A stretch of DNA of 64,000 bases from a virus. Position numbers and translations under genes: made by a program. Shown here one piece after another: positions 21,822 through 29,848 of the stretch. Where the stretch lies: positions 1-64,000 of IMG/VR virus record IMGVR_UViG_3300010392_005355; one strand, written 5' to 3'. Positions within the stretch are counted from its first letter, which is position 1. Each line of letters starts with the position of its first letter. The notes under the pieces were generated by a model. It worked only from the letters and a program-made list of their open reading frames with translations, was not told the origin of the DNA and did no database searches.

Positions 21822-23224
21822 AAGGCAGCACCTACCTTACCAACCCGAACCTGTGGGATTTCTGGGAGGAAGTCTTTCTGGGCGGTATTGATACGGCTGT
21901 TTTGCATGGCGGTCGTTCCAGCTCAAAAACGCGGGACACGGCCTGTCAGCTGGTCCGCCTGGTCAACCATGTTCGTGTGAAGATGAGGGTGCTCTGCATC
22001 CGGCGCTTCCAGAACCGCATTCAGGACTCAGTCTACACAGAGCTGAAATGGGCTATTGGGCACCTTGGCTTGAAGGATGAGTTCGAGGTCCAGAAGACCA
22101 CAATCATTCACCGGGCAACCGGATCTGAGTTCCTGTTCTACGGCATCGAACGGAACCTCGAAGAGATCAAGGGCATGTCCGATGTGGACATCCTCTGGAT
22201 CGAGGAAGCGGAAAAGCTCACTGAAGACCAGTGGATGGTGATCGGGCCGACGATCCGTAAGGAAGGCAGTCTGGTCATCCTGCTGTTCAACCCGAAACTC
22301 GTCACCGATTACGTCTGGAAGAACTTCGTGGTGAACCCGCCGCCTCACACGGTGGTCCGGAAGATCGACTATACGGAAAACCCGTTCCTTTCCAAGAAGG
22401 CCTTGCGTGACATCGCAGCGATGCAAGAGCGCGACCCGGAGATGTTCGAGCACGTCTATGGCGGCGTTCCGCTCGGAGACAGTGAGCTCTCGATATTCAA
22501 GCGCCGCTGGCTGGACGCCTGCGTTGATGCTCACAAGGTGCTCAATCTGGAGCTGACAGGCCGGAACGTGGTCGGCTTTGACCCTGCAGATGGCGGGGAA
22601 GACAAGGCGGCTACGGCCAGCAAGGTTGACGGCGTCTTCACGGACTCTGACGACTGGCAGACAGACAAGGACGAGCTGGTTCAGAACACCCGAAAGGTCT
22701 GGGCAAAGGCGAGGCTGATCAATGCGACGGTCTCCTACGACACAGTCGGCATCGGTTCGTTTATCGGCGGGTATGTCGATGAGCTTAACCAGGCAGAGGG
22801 CGCGAGTGTCGAGCACTACGCCTTTCATGCTGGCGGCGGCGTCATGGACCCGGATCAGCCCAGCGACGCCTTGAACGACAACAGCCCGCTCAACAAAGAC
22901 GAGTACCTGAACCTGAAAGCGCAGGCTTGGGCGAACACGGCCCGGCGCGCCATGCTGACGTTCAACGCGGTCACACGTGGCCAGTCCATCAAGCCAGAGG
23001 ATGTGCTGTCTTTCTCTTCCGAAATGGGCGAGCGCAAACTGGACGCGCTGTTCACGGAGCTCTGTGTACCCTGGTGGGTTGAGAGCGAGGGCAAGAAGCG
23101 CGTGGTACCAAAGCTGAAGCTGAAGAAAGACCTCGGCGTCAAGTCGCACAACCTCGCTGATGCGGTCATCGCCGCTGACAATATCAACATCGCCAAGACC
23201 GGCTATGACTGGGATAATTTCTGA
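21770..23224 (+). CDS. terL: Terminase large subunit
   Basis: A 484-aa packaging motor of the PBSX/XtmB-like class. The Walker A variant GGRSSSKT, Walker B VDILWIEEAE and a coupling segment LVILLFNP are present. The nuclease part has Asp residues at GFDPADGGEDK, VSYDTVGIGSF and HNLADAVIAAD, fitting the RNase H-like metal site. It cuts and translocates DNA into the prohead through the portal encoded next. Confidence 0.96.
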   Translation: MARRSEAGGSDRGREQLKGSTYLTNPNLWDFWEEVFLGGIDTAVLHGGRSSSKTRDTACQLVRLVNHVRVKMRVLCIRRFQNRIQDSVYTELKWAIGHLGLKDEFEVQKTTIIHRATGSEFLFYGIERNLEEIKGMSDVDILWIEEAEKLTEDQWMVIGPTIRKEGSLVILLFNPKLVTDYVWKNFVVNPPPHTVVRKIDYTENPFLSKKALRDIAAMQERDPEMFEHVYGGVPLGDSELSIFKRRWLDACVDAHKVLNLELTGRNVVGFDPADGGEDKAATASKVDGVFTDSDDWQTDKDELVQNTRKVWAKARLINATVSYDTVGIGSFIGGYVDELNQAEGASVEHYAFHAGGGVMDPDQPSDALNDNSPLNKDEYLNLKAQAWANTARRAMLTFNAVTRGQSIKPEDVLSFSSEMGERKLDALFTELCVPWWVESEGKKRVVPKLKLKKDLGVKSHNLADAVIAADNINIAKTGYDWDNF

Positions 23225-25071
23225 TGAGTGATGTGACCCGGACATATGACAGCCAGCAAAACGTCATCAGTGGACTGGGCACGGCGAGAGACAAGTCCGC
23301 CACAAACACCTTCGTCTTCACCGAGATGGACGAGGCCGAAATTGACGCCATGTATCGCGGCAACTGGATGGCTGCCAAAGCGGTCGATATCCCGGCATTT
23401 GACAGTATCCGGGCATGGCGAAACTGGCAGGCCAGCAATGACCAGATCGAGGCAATTGAAGAGGAAGAGAAGCGGCTGAACCTGAAGGGCAAGGTCAAGG
23501 AAGCCTTGATCTTCGGGCGGCAGTATGGCGGCGGAGCGCTCGTCATTGGCCTGAAGGGCGACAATCCATCAGAGCCTCTCAATCTCGACGCAATCTCAAA
23601 GGGCGATCTTTCCTATGTGCACGCCTGCACCCGCTATGAGCTGACGCCCTCTGAAATGCGGCTAAATCCGGAAGACGAATGGTACGGCCAACCCGTCTAC
23701 TGGACGCTGAACACGGAGTCAGCGTTTCAGCTTAACATCCACCCGTCACGTGTGGTCGTGTTTCGTGGCAACCCTGTCAGCTCTCGCACGCGCCGCCAGA
23801 CACCATGGGGTGACAGTGTGCTGCAGAGTATCAGGGACGCTGTCGCAAACGCGGCCCGGTCATCCAGTGTCATCGCCCAGCTGCTCGAAGAGGCGAAGGT
23901 TGACGTGGTGCGGATTCCGGAACTTGCCGAAAGATGGCTCGCCTCAAAGGAAACATCCCTGCGCCTGGCTGACCGTTTTACGGACGCCATGACGATCAAG
24001 TCGATCACGAACGCCCTTATTCTCGACGGCAAGGACGAATATGACCAGAAGCAGCTGAGCTTTGCCCAGCTTCCGGAAGTGCTGCAGCAATACATGGTGA
24101 TCGTCTGCGGAGCGGCTGACGTTCCTGCGACCCGGTTCCTCAGTCAGTCTCCTGCCGGCATGAACGCCACAGGCGAGAGCGACCTCAAGAACTACTATGA
24201 CCGCCTGGGAGCTGACCAGGAGCTGACCCTTACACCAACGCTTGCCCCGCTGGATGAAGTGCTGATCCGGTCTGCTACGGGCGAACGTGACAAGTCCATC
24301 CACTATGCGTGGGCCCCATTGTTCCAGAAGGACGCCAAGGAACTGGCGGAGATCGAAGAGAAGCGCGCGAACACGTTTGGCAAGATCGCGGCGACTGGAT
24401 TGATCAATGACGGCGTGCTCGCCAAGGCGCTTGAAAACGCCATGATCGAGTCCGGGCAGTATCCGGGCATCGAGAACGCAATTGAAGAGTTCGGCTCTAC
24501 CACAGAGGGGTTTGACCCTTCAGCGGGCGACCCGAACGATCCTGAGCAGAACCCGGAGCCGGAGATTGACCCGGAAACCGGCGAGCCCGTCCAGGACGCT
24601 GCGCCGCACACGCTGTATGTTTATCGAAAGGTTCTCAACGCAAAAGCACTTGTGGCGTGGGCTAAGCGCAATGGGTTCAAGTCCACCCTTAAGGCCAGTG
24701 ACATGCATGTCACCATCGCCTTCAGCCGCAAACCTGTCGACTGGATTAAGGCGGGCACAACTTGGGCGAGCGATGAAGACGGGAACCTGACCATCAAGCC
24801 GGGCGGACCCCGTATTGTGGAGCCTCTGGGCCCGAAAGGTGCGGTTGTCCTTCACTTTGCCAGCAATGACCTCGTCTGGCGGCACGAGGATATCCGGAGA
24901 AGTACCGGCGCGAGCTGGGATTGGGACGATTACCAGCCACACATCACGATTACCTATGAGGGCGCCGATGACGTCGATCTCAGCCAGATCAAGCCATTTT
25001 CAGGCAAGATCGAACTCGGCCCTGAGGTGTTCGAAGAGGTCGTTGAAGACTGGGAGAAGGGAAAAGGGTGA
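23224..25071 (+). CDS. Portal protein with C-terminal Acb1-like anti-CBASS domain
   Basis: A 615-aa protein. Residues about 1-440 are a DUF1073-type portal (YRGNWMAAKAVDIPAFDSIR, the ATRFLSQSPAGMNATGESDL segment). After an acidic linker, residues about 462-615 form a 2H phosphoesterase-like domain with HVT at 495-497 and HIT at 573-575, as in Acb1, the phage enzyme that degrades CBASS cyclic nucleotides. Acb1 of T4 is a separate protein of similar length to this domain. Whether the enzyme is active in the virion or cleaved free is unknown. Portal call very strong; Acb1 call strong on motif and order. Confidence 0.92.
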   Translation: MSDVTRTYDSQQNVISGLGTARDKSATNTFVFTEMDEAEIDAMYRGNWMAAKAVDIPAFDSIRAWRNWQASNDQIEAIEEEEKRLNLKGKVKEALIFGRQYGGGALVIGLKGDNPSEPLNLDAISKGDLSYVHACTRYELTPSEMRLNPEDEWYGQPVYWTLNTESAFQLNIHPSRVVVFRGNPVSSRTRRQTPWGDSVLQSIRDAVANAARSSSVIAQLLEEAKVDVVRIPELAERWLASKETSLRLADRFTDAMTIKSITNALILDGKDEYDQKQLSFAQLPEVLQQYMVIVCGAADVPATRFLSQSPAGMNATGESDLKNYYDRLGADQELTLTPTLAPLDEVLIRSATGERDKSIHYAWAPLFQKDAKELAEIEEKRANTFGKIAATGLINDGVLAKALENAMIESGQYPGIENAIEEFGSTTEGFDPSAGDPNDPEQNPEPEIDPETGEPVQDAAPHTLYVYRKVLNAKALVAWAKRNGFKSTLKASDMHVTIAFSRKPVDWIKAGTTWASDEDGNLTIKPGGPRIVEPLGPKGAVVLHFASNDLVWRHEDIRRSTGASWDWDDYQPHITITYEGADDVDLSQIKPFSGKIELGPEVFEEVVEDWEKGKG

Positions 25072-26822
25072 CCTATGATCTCCGCCAGCTTGCCCGTCAG
25101 GCTGGTCTTCGCCGCAATGTGACGCTGCGGCCCATCGAGATCACCGGCGCGCTCAAGCGCTCGCTCTATGGGCTCTGCGTCAGGCCCGTGCAGGCTTGGG
25201 AGCAAGAGGTCAGAGAGCGCATCCTGCCCGCATATGGCAGAGCCCTATCATCGCTGACGCAGGACGATGAGTCCGATGACATAGAGCAGATCATCAAAAT
25301 TTCAGAGGCACTGGTTGAGGGCCGCACGATACAGGTCAGCGCCGAGGTCGAGGATTGGCTGAAGACCGCTACGAAATGGCATGAAAAGCGCTGGGCCGAC
25401 TCCATCAGGGCCGGAGCGGGCGTCGACGTGTTCCCGTTCATCAACCGCACTGAGAGCCTTCCAAAGGTCAATATCTTCCAGAAGCAGATCAGCGGGCTGA
25501 TCAAGGATATCGATGCCACGGCCCGCAAGGATATAGAGCAGGCCATCTGGCGCGGGCTCACGGAGCAGACGCCCCGCAAGGAAATGGGCAAACAGATTGC
25601 TGAGCGCCTGGGCATCCAGCGCCGCCGCGCCAACCGGATCGCTGTTGATCAGGCCCAGAAGCTGAATGGTGAACTCACCCGCCTTCGCATGGGCGAGGCA
25701 GGCCTCAAGAAGTACAAGTGGCGACACTCCGGAAAGGTCAATTACCGCAAGGAGCACAAGGCCCGGAACGACAAGGTGTACGAGCTGGGCAAGCCTGCGG
25801 GGGATCAACCCGGGATGAAAATTTTCTGCGCGTGCGTGGCGATGCCAATCATTGACGTGCAGGAAGTCGAGGCCGTTGCAGAAAACCCATATGTGGGACT
25901 TTCGCCAAAGGATCTGGATGAGCGACTTTCCAGCACCTTTGTGGAGAACAAGTTGTCGCCGGAGCGAAAGGTTGGGATCGCTGCCGAGATAATATCAACA
26001 GGCAAGCTGACCAAGACGGCCTTGTCATTCCATAGGCCGAAATTCCTGCAGATTGCTGTACTCAACCGGCTTGATATTCCTCCGGTGCTACGGGTTGCTC
26101 CAACGCTTCCCAAGAAGTTTGGAGACAAGCTGAGCGCGCGCATTGCAGAAATGGCCCCCAAGTTCGGCGTCAGCGAAAGCAGGGTTCGCAGCTCGGTCGG
26201 CATGGTTCGCGGAGTTCTTTTTGAGGGAATGCCAGAATCCAGCCTGGCAATGATTGAGAGCAGGTCTGCCGCCGCAGTCAACCGCGTCCTGAAGAAGTGG
26301 GCGAAAGTCAAAGACGAGATTGATTTTGAAGACGCTGTTGCCCTGAACTTCTGGACCAAGACGGGTAATGATATTCTGCAGCGCGGGATTCGTAGCGGAC
26401 GTCCGTCCCCGGCAGTTCTTGAATTCAAGGAGCAACTGCAAAGCGCCCTCGCAAAATGGAACGCATCTGGACAACCAGTCGCGGCCACCTATCGTGGCCT
26501 CGAAAGCGCAAACTATGTTGGCCGATCATGGAAGAAGGGCAGCATTATTGAACTGGATGCGTTCGAGGCAACATCCATGTCACGGTCGATTTCAGATTTC
26601 TTTGGCTTGGAACAGGCTGGCTGGAATGCCAATACTGCAATCATCGAGTATCGCGGAATCAGATACGGGCGGAGCCTAAACCCGATCTCAGAGTTTGCGG
26701 GCGAGAGCGAGGTCTTGCTTCCGCCTGGAACCCGCTTCCGGGTGATTGATATCACGAAGACCGATCCAGATCCTTTGTTCGGGACTGAAACGAAGATCGT
26801 TGTGGAGCTGCTTTATGACTGA
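25068..26822 (+). CDS. MuF-type minor head protein with C-terminal ADP-ribosyltransferase
   Basis: A 584-aa protein starting at GTG 25068 (GTGA overlap with the portal). Residues about 150-275 are the MuF domain (KKYKWRHSGKVNYRKEHKAR, FCACVAMPII). The C-terminal 115 residues carry R476 (TYRGL), a TSMS segment (502-505) and ExE (546-548, AGESEVLLPPGTRF), the order of R-S-E mono-ADP-ribosyltransferases. MuF proteins with toxin domains are known from temperate phages. It could modify a host protein on DNA entry or act between bacteria. The target is unknown. Confidence 0.9.
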   Translation: MTYDLRQLARQAGLRRNVTLRPIEITGALKRSLYGLCVRPVQAWEQEVRERILPAYGRALSSLTQDDESDDIEQIIKISEALVEGRTIQVSAEVEDWLKTATKWHEKRWADSIRAGAGVDVFPFINRTESLPKVNIFQKQISGLIKDIDATARKDIEQAIWRGLTEQTPRKEMGKQIAERLGIQRRRANRIAVDQAQKLNGELTRLRMGEAGLKKYKWRHSGKVNYRKEHKARNDKVYELGKPAGDQPGMKIFCACVAMPIIDVQEVEAVAENPYVGLSPKDLDERLSSTFVENKLSPERKVGIAAEIISTGKLTKTALSFHRPKFLQIAVLNRLDIPPVLRVAPTLPKKFGDKLSARIAEMAPKFGVSESRVRSSVGMVRGVLFEGMPESSLAMIESRSAAAVNRVLKKWAKVKDEIDFEDAVALNFWTKTGNDILQRGIRSGRPSPAVLEFKEQLQSALAKWNASGQPVAATYRGLESANYVGRSWKKGSIIELDAFEATSMSRSISDFFGLEQAGWNANTAIIEYRGIRYGRSLNPISEFAGESEVLLPPGTRFRVIDITKTDPDPLFGTETKIVVELLYD

Positions 26823-26967
26823 TGATTGGAAGTCGGTTTCGGCAGAAGACAGAAAGCTGGTGAGGCCGGAACTGCTCAAATACTCATTTGCGAAAATCGA
26901 CTGGATGTGTCGCGTGTGGAATCTGCAGCTCACATATGATGAGCGAAGGATCGTGTTCGAGCTATGA
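26815..26967 (+). CDS. 50-aa protein, possible antidote of the ADP-ribosyltransferase
   Basis: A 50-aa charged protein (MTDDWKSVSAEDRKLVRPEL). It overlaps the toxin-domain gene by 8 bp and is transcribed with it. Small immunity genes directly follow polymorphic toxin genes, so this is a candidate. It is shorter than usual immunity proteins and has no family match that I recognise, so a plain structural role is equally possible. Confidence 0.6.
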   Translation: MTDDWKSVSAEDRKLVRPELLKYSFAKIDWMCRVWNLQLTYDERRIVFEL

Positions 26968-27242
26968 CCCTTGAGGACCTTGCCACGCTTTTGTCAAAAG
27001 GCCTGAGCGCCCAGATGACAGAGAGCAGTGGATACATGGCCCCGCTGGATGAGGCGGGCCACGCCATTGAGTACGAGGGCCATATCGATTTGAGGGCGAT
27101 GGCCACGCATATTATCCGGCATATTCCCCAGACGGATGGCGCAGAAGCCCGGACTCCGGAGCCGCTTGGTGCTGTCGAGATTGATGAAACCGGCGGCCTG
27201 CGCATCACGATTTCACCAGCGGCCCTGAAACAGATTGGGTGA
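26964..27242 (+). CDS. Hypothetical phage protein
   Basis: A 92-aa protein (LATLLSKGLSAQMTESSGYM). The C-terminal half looks beta-rich (LGAVEIDETGGLRITISPAA). ATGA overlap with the preceding gene. No family recognised. Confidence 0.68.
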   Translation: MTLEDLATLLSKGLSAQMTESSGYMAPLDEAGHAIEYEGHIDLRAMATHIIRHIPQTDGAEARTPEPLGAVEIDETGGLRITISPAALKQIG

Positions 27243-27245
27243 TAC

Positions 27246-27548
27246 ATGGAACTACTGGACACAAAAGACCTGCTCGCCAAGGCACTCAAATCTGACGAGA
27301 AGGTCGACGCTCTCGCTTCCCTTATCGCGCAGGAACAAGCTGCACCGGTCTCCATGGATCAGATTATCGATCGCATGGCAGAGGCCATCTACAATGAAGA
27401 GGGCCGTGCTCGCAGAACCCACAAGTGGGAAACGGTCATGGCCAACGCCGAAGCCGGCAAAGAGGGCGCCATGTCCAAAATCGCCAAGTATCGACGCATG
27501 GCGCGCAAGGCGCACCGGACCTATCACGCGGCGCTGGAGGGAAAGTGA
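27246..27548 (+). CDS. Hypothetical phage protein
   Basis: A 100-aa helical protein (IIDRMAEAIYNEEGRARRTH), basic at the end. Coupled to the next gene by a TGATG overlap. No family recognised. Confidence 0.68.
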   Translation: MELLDTKDLLAKALKSDEKVDALASLIAQEQAAPVSMDQIIDRMAEAIYNEEGRARRTHKWETVMANAEAGKEGAMSKIAKYRRMARKAHRTYHAALEGK

Positions 27549-28156
27549 TGCACCTGCCGCCTGACCTCTTCCAGGGTGAGGTGGTCCACATTCTTGGCGG
27601 CGGCCCCAGCCTGAATACATTAGAGCCCGCAGACCTTGGCCTTGACGCCGTCATCGCCGTGAATAATGCGGGCCTCGATTTCTTCCCGGATGCTGACATC
27701 CTGTTCGTCATGGATCGCCGCTGGTGGACATGGAACCGCAGCAGGCTCGACCAGAATCGCAGCGAGTACCGGGTCGCCCGGCAATTCCACGGCCCTGAAT
27801 TCGATGCGCCATGGCCGGTCATCGAGATCGGTCATGACAAGTTCGGGGACCTCAGCGAAAGCCATGACAGGCTGGCTGGCACATCCGGCGGGGCAATGGC
27901 GCTGAACCTCGCCTATCTGCTCGGCGCTGCCACCATCTTCCTGCATGGCTTCGACATGCGCCCGACCGGCAACTATCACGAGGATCATCAGATCCCCACC
28001 CATACCCACCTTTACGAGAGCGAGTTCATCCCGTCGCTTGAACGCATGGCCGCGAGACTGGCGGGCAAGTGCACCGTCATCAACGCCACGCCAGACTCAG
28101 CGTTGAAGTGCTTTCCAACCCCGGAGACAGCCCCTCATGCTGGAGATCGAAAATGA
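27548..28156 (+). CDS. DUF115/glycosyltransferase-like phage protein
   Basis: A 202-aa protein. HILGGGPSLN at the N-terminus, IAVNNAGLDFFPDADILFVM and a later GTSGGAMALNLAYLLGA form the Rossmann-like pattern of phage proteins related to the DUF115 motif, thought to act on sugars or sugar nucleotides. With the two genes after it, it makes a small sugar-modification cassette inside the head gene cluster. Substrate unknown. Confidence 0.75.
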   Translation: MHLPPDLFQGEVVHILGGGPSLNTLEPADLGLDAVIAVNNAGLDFFPDADILFVMDRRWWTWNRSRLDQNRSEYRVARQFHGPEFDAPWPVIEIGHDKFGDLSESHDRLAGTSGGAMALNLAYLLGAATIFLHGFDMRPTGNYHEDHQIPTHTHLYESEFIPSLERMAARLAGKCTVINATPDSALKCFPTPETAPHAGDRK

Positions 28157-28340
28157 ACGGCCAAGGCCCACTCCAAATGAAATCGCTGAATGGGTAACAG
28201 CCCGGCTTGATGAGGGTTATGTGCCCCTGAGAGCCCCCACCCGCGACGACAAGAGCGGAAAACGGGGCAGTCCAGTCCCCACGCATCAGCTATCCGTCGC
28301 TGCCATCTTAGGCGGTCCGGTGATGGTAAGGAAAGGTTGA
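28137..28340 (+). CDS. Small hypothetical phage protein
   Basis: A 67-aa protein (PNEIAEWVTARLDEGYVPLR) overlapping the previous gene by 20 bp. No family recognised. Confidence 0.55.
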   Translation: MLEIENERPRPTPNEIAEWVTARLDEGYVPLRAPTRDDKSGKRGSPVPTHQLSVAAILGGPVMVRKG

Positions 28341-28343
28341 GGT

Positions 28344-28910
28344 ATGATCCATCCAGACGCCTTCATCCACCCGAAGGCCCATGTGGAAGGGGCAATGATT
28401 GGTGCGCGCTCGAAGGTCTGGCAGTTCGCCTCCGTCATTCGCGGCGCTGTGGTTGGGGAGGATTGCAACCTCGCCACTGGTGCGTGCCTGGATGGCTCGA
28501 CCATCGGTGACCGCACAATCATCTGCCACAATGTGGCCATGGGACCGGGGTTTCGGGTTGGCGATGACGTCTTCATCGGACCACAGGTGACGCTGTGTAA
28601 TGACCGCTGGCCAAGGGCTCACAAGACGGGATTTGACATAGACCGGTATCGCGGCGACGACATGGCGGTCATCATTGAGGATGGCGCCAGCATCGGGGCG
28701 GGCGCGGTCATCCTTCCCGGCGTTCATATCGGAGAGGGCGCCATGATCGGCGCGAATTCCGTGGTGACGGGAAATGTTCCGGCCCATCACGTCTGGATCG
28801 GAAACGGCCGCATCATCCCAATCAGAAACGAGGGCCGGGAACGCATTCGGTTCGCCCGGTCCGGACTTGATGACAGTCGCCAGTACATGGCAGAGCGTGG
28901 CTTTGGCTAG
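28344..28910 (+). CDS. Left-handed beta-helix acyltransferase (WbpD-like)
   Basis: A 188-aa protein built of hexapeptide repeats ([I/V]G-[A/D]-x-x-x), for example VVGEDCNLATGACLDGSTIG, and IIEDGASIGAGAVILPGVHI. It resembles N-acetyltransferases that act on UDP-amino sugars (WbpD/WlbB type). It may modify host surface polysaccharide during lysogeny or infection, or modify a virion glycan. The catalytic His is likely in ICHNVAMGP. Confidence 0.85.
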   Translation: MIHPDAFIHPKAHVEGAMIGARSKVWQFASVIRGAVVGEDCNLATGACLDGSTIGDRTIICHNVAMGPGFRVGDDVFIGPQVTLCNDRWPRAHKTGFDIDRYRGDDMAVIIEDGASIGAGAVILPGVHIGEGAMIGANSVVTGNVPAHHVWIGNGRIIPIRNEGRERIRFARSGLDDSRQYMAERGFG

Positions 28911-29520
28911 GCTGGCGGTCTGCACCCTTCTATGGGACAGCAACAAACACAGCCGCAGCTTCTCTCAGGCCTATAACGAAACATGGGTGGAGCGCCTCTA
29001 TCGCGGGTTTTCCAGAAACCTGACTGCCCCGTTTGATTTCATCTGCTTCACGGACAGGCTTCGGACATTCAGCGAGAGCATCAGCCAGCTGCGCCTGTCA
29101 TCCGACCAGCCTGACTATGGGCATTGTATCGAACCCTATACGCTGGGCCGCCCCATGATCCTGGTAGGCCTCGACACAATCGTCACGGGGAATGTCGACC
29201 ATCTGGCAAACTACTGCCTGAGCGCAGAGAAATTCGCCCTTCCGCTTGACCCATACAATCCATCGCAGTGCTGCAACGGTGTGGCGCTGGTGCCGGAGGG
29301 CCACGGACATATCGGCACAAACTGGCGTGGCCAGAATGACATGGTCTGGGTCCGGCGCTTTGACCATGCCGTGATTGACCAGCTCTTTCCGGGGCAGGTG
29401 GTCTCCTACAAGGGTCACGTAAAGCAAAACGGCCTGGGGGACGCGCGGGTGGTGTATTTTCACGGCGATTCCAAGCCGCACGAGCTCGACGAGCGCTGGA
29501 TCGACCAGCACTGGAGATGA
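28897..29520 (+). CDS. Glycosyltransferase-like protein
   Basis: About 207 aa from a GTG at 28897; the frame is open further upstream, but the acetyltransferase gene covers that part. Features such as AVCTLLWDSNKHSRSF, DFICFTDRL, MILVGLDTIVTGNVDHL and the C-terminal RVVYFHGDSKPHEL follow the plan of GT8-like or alpha-1,4-galactosyltransferase-like enzymes with a DxD-like segment replaced by LDT. Start and activity are uncertain. Confidence 0.72.
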   Translation: MALARLAVCTLLWDSNKHSRSFSQAYNETWVERLYRGFSRNLTAPFDFICFTDRLRTFSESISQLRLSSDQPDYGHCIEPYTLGRPMILVGLDTIVTGNVDHLANYCLSAEKFALPLDPYNPSQCCNGVALVPEGHGHIGTNWRGQNDMVWVRRFDHAVIDQLFPGQVVSYKGHVKQNGLGDARVVYFHGDSKPHELDERWIDQHWR

Positions 29521-29521
29521 C

Positions 29522-29836
29522 ATGACAACCAAGTTCACAGACGCAGCCCCGATCTCGGGGACGCGGCGCACCGAGGATCACAGCATTGATAGAGTCGACG
29601 TTGATGGTGATTATGAGCCCGGCAATGTCAGATGGGCGACAAGAAGCGAGCAGGCCAGAAACACCAGAAATGCGAGAACCGTGAATTTGGCGGGCCGCAC
29701 TTATCATGTAAGCGATATCGCTGAAAAATGCGGTCTACCTGCGGACGTGATAGCCGATAGATCGCGGCGTGGCTGGTCGGATGAAGACATCATTTCGGTT
29801 CCGCTGGGCGGCAAGCGGGCGCGCTCCCGGCGCTGA
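29522..29836 (+). CDS. HNH/AP2-type protein, N-terminally truncated
   Basis: A 104-aa protein. SIDRVDVDGDYEPGNVRWAT followed by a Q-x-x-N pattern is the second half of phage HNH endonucleases. The usual first half with its W-x-x-M and Cys segments is missing and replaced by a short unrelated N-terminus. The C-terminal 50 residues look like a small HTH (YHVSDIAEKCGLPADVIADR). It is likely a decayed or repurposed homing-type gene between head genes. Confidence 0.75.
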   Translation: MTTKFTDAAPISGTRRTEDHSIDRVDVDGDYEPGNVRWATRSEQARNTRNARTVNLAGRTYHVSDIAEKCGLPADVIADRSRRGWSDEDIISVPLGGKRARSRR

Positions 29837-29848
29837 ACGGAGAATATA

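Noticed and set aside
22028-23245. A 405-codon minus-strand frame
   Set aside because: It is antisense to the terminase large subunit, which has Walker and nuclease motifs. No domain features on the minus strand.
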